From: Ifrita kowaldi
Lineage: Eukaryota; Chordata; Aves; Passeriformes; Cinclosomatidae
Length of the DNA stretch: 64,000 bases
NCBI GenBank assembly: GCA_013398055.1
Contig: VZRS01014168.1
Location: 467,142-531,141 of the forward strand
Direction: 5' to 3'
Below are positions 61,401 to 64,000 of this stretch, in pieces. The notes beneath the pieces were generated by a model. That model ran no database searches. It was not told where the DNA came from and worked only from the letters and a program-made list of their open reading frames with translations. The number at the start of each line of letters is the position of its first letter. Position 1 is the stretch's first letter. The translations under genes and the position numbers were made by a program.

Positions 61401-63167
61401 GCACGTGGTAGCACCAATAGGTGCTGCTGGCGCAGTGGTGCTCGGGGTTGTCCCACGGCAGGCTTTTGTGTGGCTGCACATTCCAGCCCTTCAGCAGGGC
61501 ACTGCTAGCTTAGCAACATCAGTGAGCTGTCAGTATTTGTCTGCCCAAATCCCACCATTAAGTACGCTGCTTAGAGCTGGCCTTTGCAGATAATAATTAC
61601 TGTCCTACCCTACCTTCTAAGCCTCTCCTACCCTCCTACTGCCTCCTTCGGAGAAGGGATCACTGCAAGCCTATAAAGGAGACTCAGCAGTTTCTATCAC
61701 CAGCTTTTCTTAGAAAAGTGACTAAAGACTTTTGTTTGGATGCAGTTGTTAGTTATGCTTATTCAAAAATTTTCAGATTTCCTATATGATGTATATTTTT
61801 GCAATATTTTAGCCACTGTCAAGTGTTCTCTATTGAAAGTGCATGGAAAGTTACCTGTTCTTTTATGTGTCATCCTTCCCTTACTTCTCTCAGTCCTGCT
61901 TCTCTGGTCGTTTAAAACCGCCATATGGATGACATAGAAGTTTCAGCTGGCTGGAATCAGAAGAAATAAGCAATTTAGGCAGCAGCAGATGCTGTAAGAA
62001 AATAGAAGATGGAAGGGAACAACTTTCCAGATGTTGCAAGAAATCAAAATATGGCTACTCTATTTTGCCATAGTCAGTAAGCACAGTCTGTCACAGCCAG
62101 CTGGACCCCTGAGAGCTGCCCCTCCTCCTAGTTCCAGTCATCAAAATTATGATTTTAAAATATAATGACTCTATGTAATGAATGGTCAGAATTTGAGGAG
62201 TATTTCTATGTATGATCCTGGTTTCAATGGAAATTAGTTACACACTCCTTCAAGATCTGGATTATTGGTTACCCCACATGGCTGTGCAGTCATTTTTCCC
62301 AGTAAAAGGAAGGGAATGAAATAGAAACAGGAACAAATAGATAAAAGTGAAAGTGGCAAGAACCCTCTGAAGTATCTTAACTTGGCATTGCCAAAGAAAG
62401 TTTGGCATGGCTTCAGGACTGTGCTGCCTAGGTTGTAATCTCTGTAAGTCTTTATTTCACCTAAATACTTCTGTCCAAAGCATTGGCACACATGCACTCT
62501 TGCACTGTAGATCCCTGCATTGGGCCAGGTGAAATACACTCAGCCACCCACAGAGGTGACAGAGACAGACTGAGAAGTAATTTGGACAATGATATAGTAG
62601 GTGAAGAAAGAGAATTCTGTAGTAAGTACCAAATAGATTTTCCAATTAAACATGGATTAGGAAAAAGCAGAAAATCATTGAGATGCATTAAAAATGTTTT
62701 AATGATAGCTGTCTGCAGGTAAAGGAATGCAAGGGCCCAGTGCAGTTGCCGTTAAATTAGTGCACAGTACCTTTTGAGAAAATAGAAATAAAACGTATTA
62801 ATTCTTTTAATAAGAGAGGAATGTTTCTCTTTGGAACACAGTAACCTTTAATACATATACCCTATTCACAATAGAGAAATGTGCATACTGTAAATAGTGT
62901 AGGTTTAATGTGATGCTCAAAAGGATGTGTCTGTTGCTGAATATGCTTTTATACATATATACAAAATATATATACATTTATGTGTTTCTTAGATTCATAT
63001 GTGTTTCCAGCTAGAGATACACAGGTATATATATTTCTAAGGCATAAAAGCAGTGCATAAATCTCAATGTACATTACTATCAAGCACAGACATATTGGTG
63101 TAAGAACAAATGGATTTACACTTCTACATAATAAAACACGTGTGTGGGGATACATCCATAGCTTCAC

Positions 63168-63202
63168 ATATATATATATATATATGTATGTATATATATA
63201 TA
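63168..63202. repeat. (TA)n microsatellite with TATG interruptions
   Basis: Alternating AT/TA with a central GTATG. It is self-complementary and likely polymorphic. Confidence 0.9.
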
Positions 63203-63529
63203 GACACAGCCTGTCTCTGTATGAAATGAAAGGCAGTCATGGGCATCATGTTAAAGCTTTGCCAGTATATATTTTGTGTTATGGATCTGTCACCTTCCTA
63301 GTTTACAGAAGACTGAGCACTGAGAGGGATTTGAGTGTAAGCCTGCAGTACCAGCTTCAGCTTGACTCCAGCCTAGCTTTGTCTGTGAAGGCTGCTGGTA
63401 ACAGTTAAGAGTTTGCTGGTGTGATAGGTGAGCTTCATCTGTCATGGCTAATGTCCTGAGACAGTTGTGCCTCCTTTTGTTTCCGTATTCCCTTGAGGAC
63501 ACGTTCTAGAGGCATAGCTGTGTTTACCC

Positions 63530-63533
<4 letters not shown>

Positions 63534-63561
<28 letters not shown>
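63534..63561 (+). repeat. Poly-T run (28 T)
   Basis: Uninterrupted T run. No SINE or retropseudogene body is recognisable beside it, so it is probably a simple homopolymer. Confidence 0.9.
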
Positions 63562-63567
<6 letters not shown>

Positions 63568-64000
63568 GTCAGTAATCACATTTACCTTCCTTCCTTCCCC
63601 AGCACTGTTTGCCAGCTTTGGTGTGGTGAGATGACTAAGTCAATACATATTAAAGAATACATAACAATGTTGTAATGAGAATTAGCGGTGCTCGGAAAAG
63701 GCAGAGACATTGGCTGCTATGTTTTGCACTGTTTAGTCTGGGGGTAATGAAGAGCTCACAGATGACCTGATTTCATTAAAGTAGGTCAGATTTGACTGAA
63801 ATATAGCTATGGCTCTCTCCCATCATTGCAGTGTCTTTCTCTCCCCCCATCACTGCCTCAGCCACTCTGTCACCTCAGCATTTGAAATCTTTCAGGGAAT
63901 TACCATAGAGTTTTGTTAGCATCTTAGCCAAATATATACTACGGAACTTAATTTCCACTACTCTCTGTGCTTTCTGCTAGAAGATGTGTGGTGGAAAGGG

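Larger units (their letters stand above)
56293..64000. other. Gene desert segment to window end
   Basis: No gene is recognised. It contains a 10-bp tandem repeat (GTTGCATGAA x2) at 56611-56630, a polypyrimidine tract at 58344-58405, TA-rich microsatellites at 62950-62985 and 63168-63202, and a T28 run at 63534-63561. Sequence at about 61020-61510 is GC-richer than average without a recognisable product. Confidence 0.6.

Noticed and set aside
63534..63561. Poly-T as the tail of a retropseudogene on the minus strand
   Set aside because: No recognisable gene body or target duplication next to it.

Overview
The window looks like nuclear genomic DNA from a bird. The only clear protein-coding sequence is the last exon of MYCN. 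The recognisable interspersed repeats are CR1 LINE fragments plus one solo LTR of an endogenous retrovirus, with no Alu- or L1-like elements. CR1 as the main repeat is typical of birds and other sauropsids. The species cannot be named from this sequence. Runs of N and single n bases show a draft assembly.

Layout. Bases 1-795 are the end of MYCN intron 2. Bases 796-1397 are coding exon 3, which encodes 200 residues: an acidic run, an NLS-like stretch, basic helix-loop-helix and leucine zipper. Bases 1398 to about 2275 are the 3' UTR, with seed matches for miR-19, miR-101, let-7 and the miR-17 family, and AATAAA signals at 2254 and 2299. From about 2300 to 64000 there is no convincing exon, tRNA or rRNA. 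This fits the gene desert known downstream of MYCN in mammals, which lies before CYRIA (FAM49A).

The desert holds CR1 pieces at about 3765-4045 (-), 17583-17661 (+), 20426-20991 (-), 27148-27708 (+), 32790-33526 (+), 42590-42668 (-), 44115-44318 (+) and 55061-56292 (-). The last is split by a 632-bp solo LTR with a 5-bp target duplication. There is a MIR-like SINE near 35555-35735, several short tandem duplications, a strong hairpin cluster at 37109-37176 and assorted microsatellites.

The stretch 17662-19923 is an assembly problem zone. A CpG-rich island (17663 to about 17975) follows a single n. A 640-650 bp segment then appears twice, at 18183-18821 and 19275-19923, with allele-like differences. 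Between the copies lie an orphan 242-bp piece and a 210-bp gap.

Function. The one gene is a transcription factor whose expression is tightly controlled, and any function in the rest is most likely cis-regulatory. I found no operon-like cluster, CRISPR array or other new multi-gene system, and I do not claim one.
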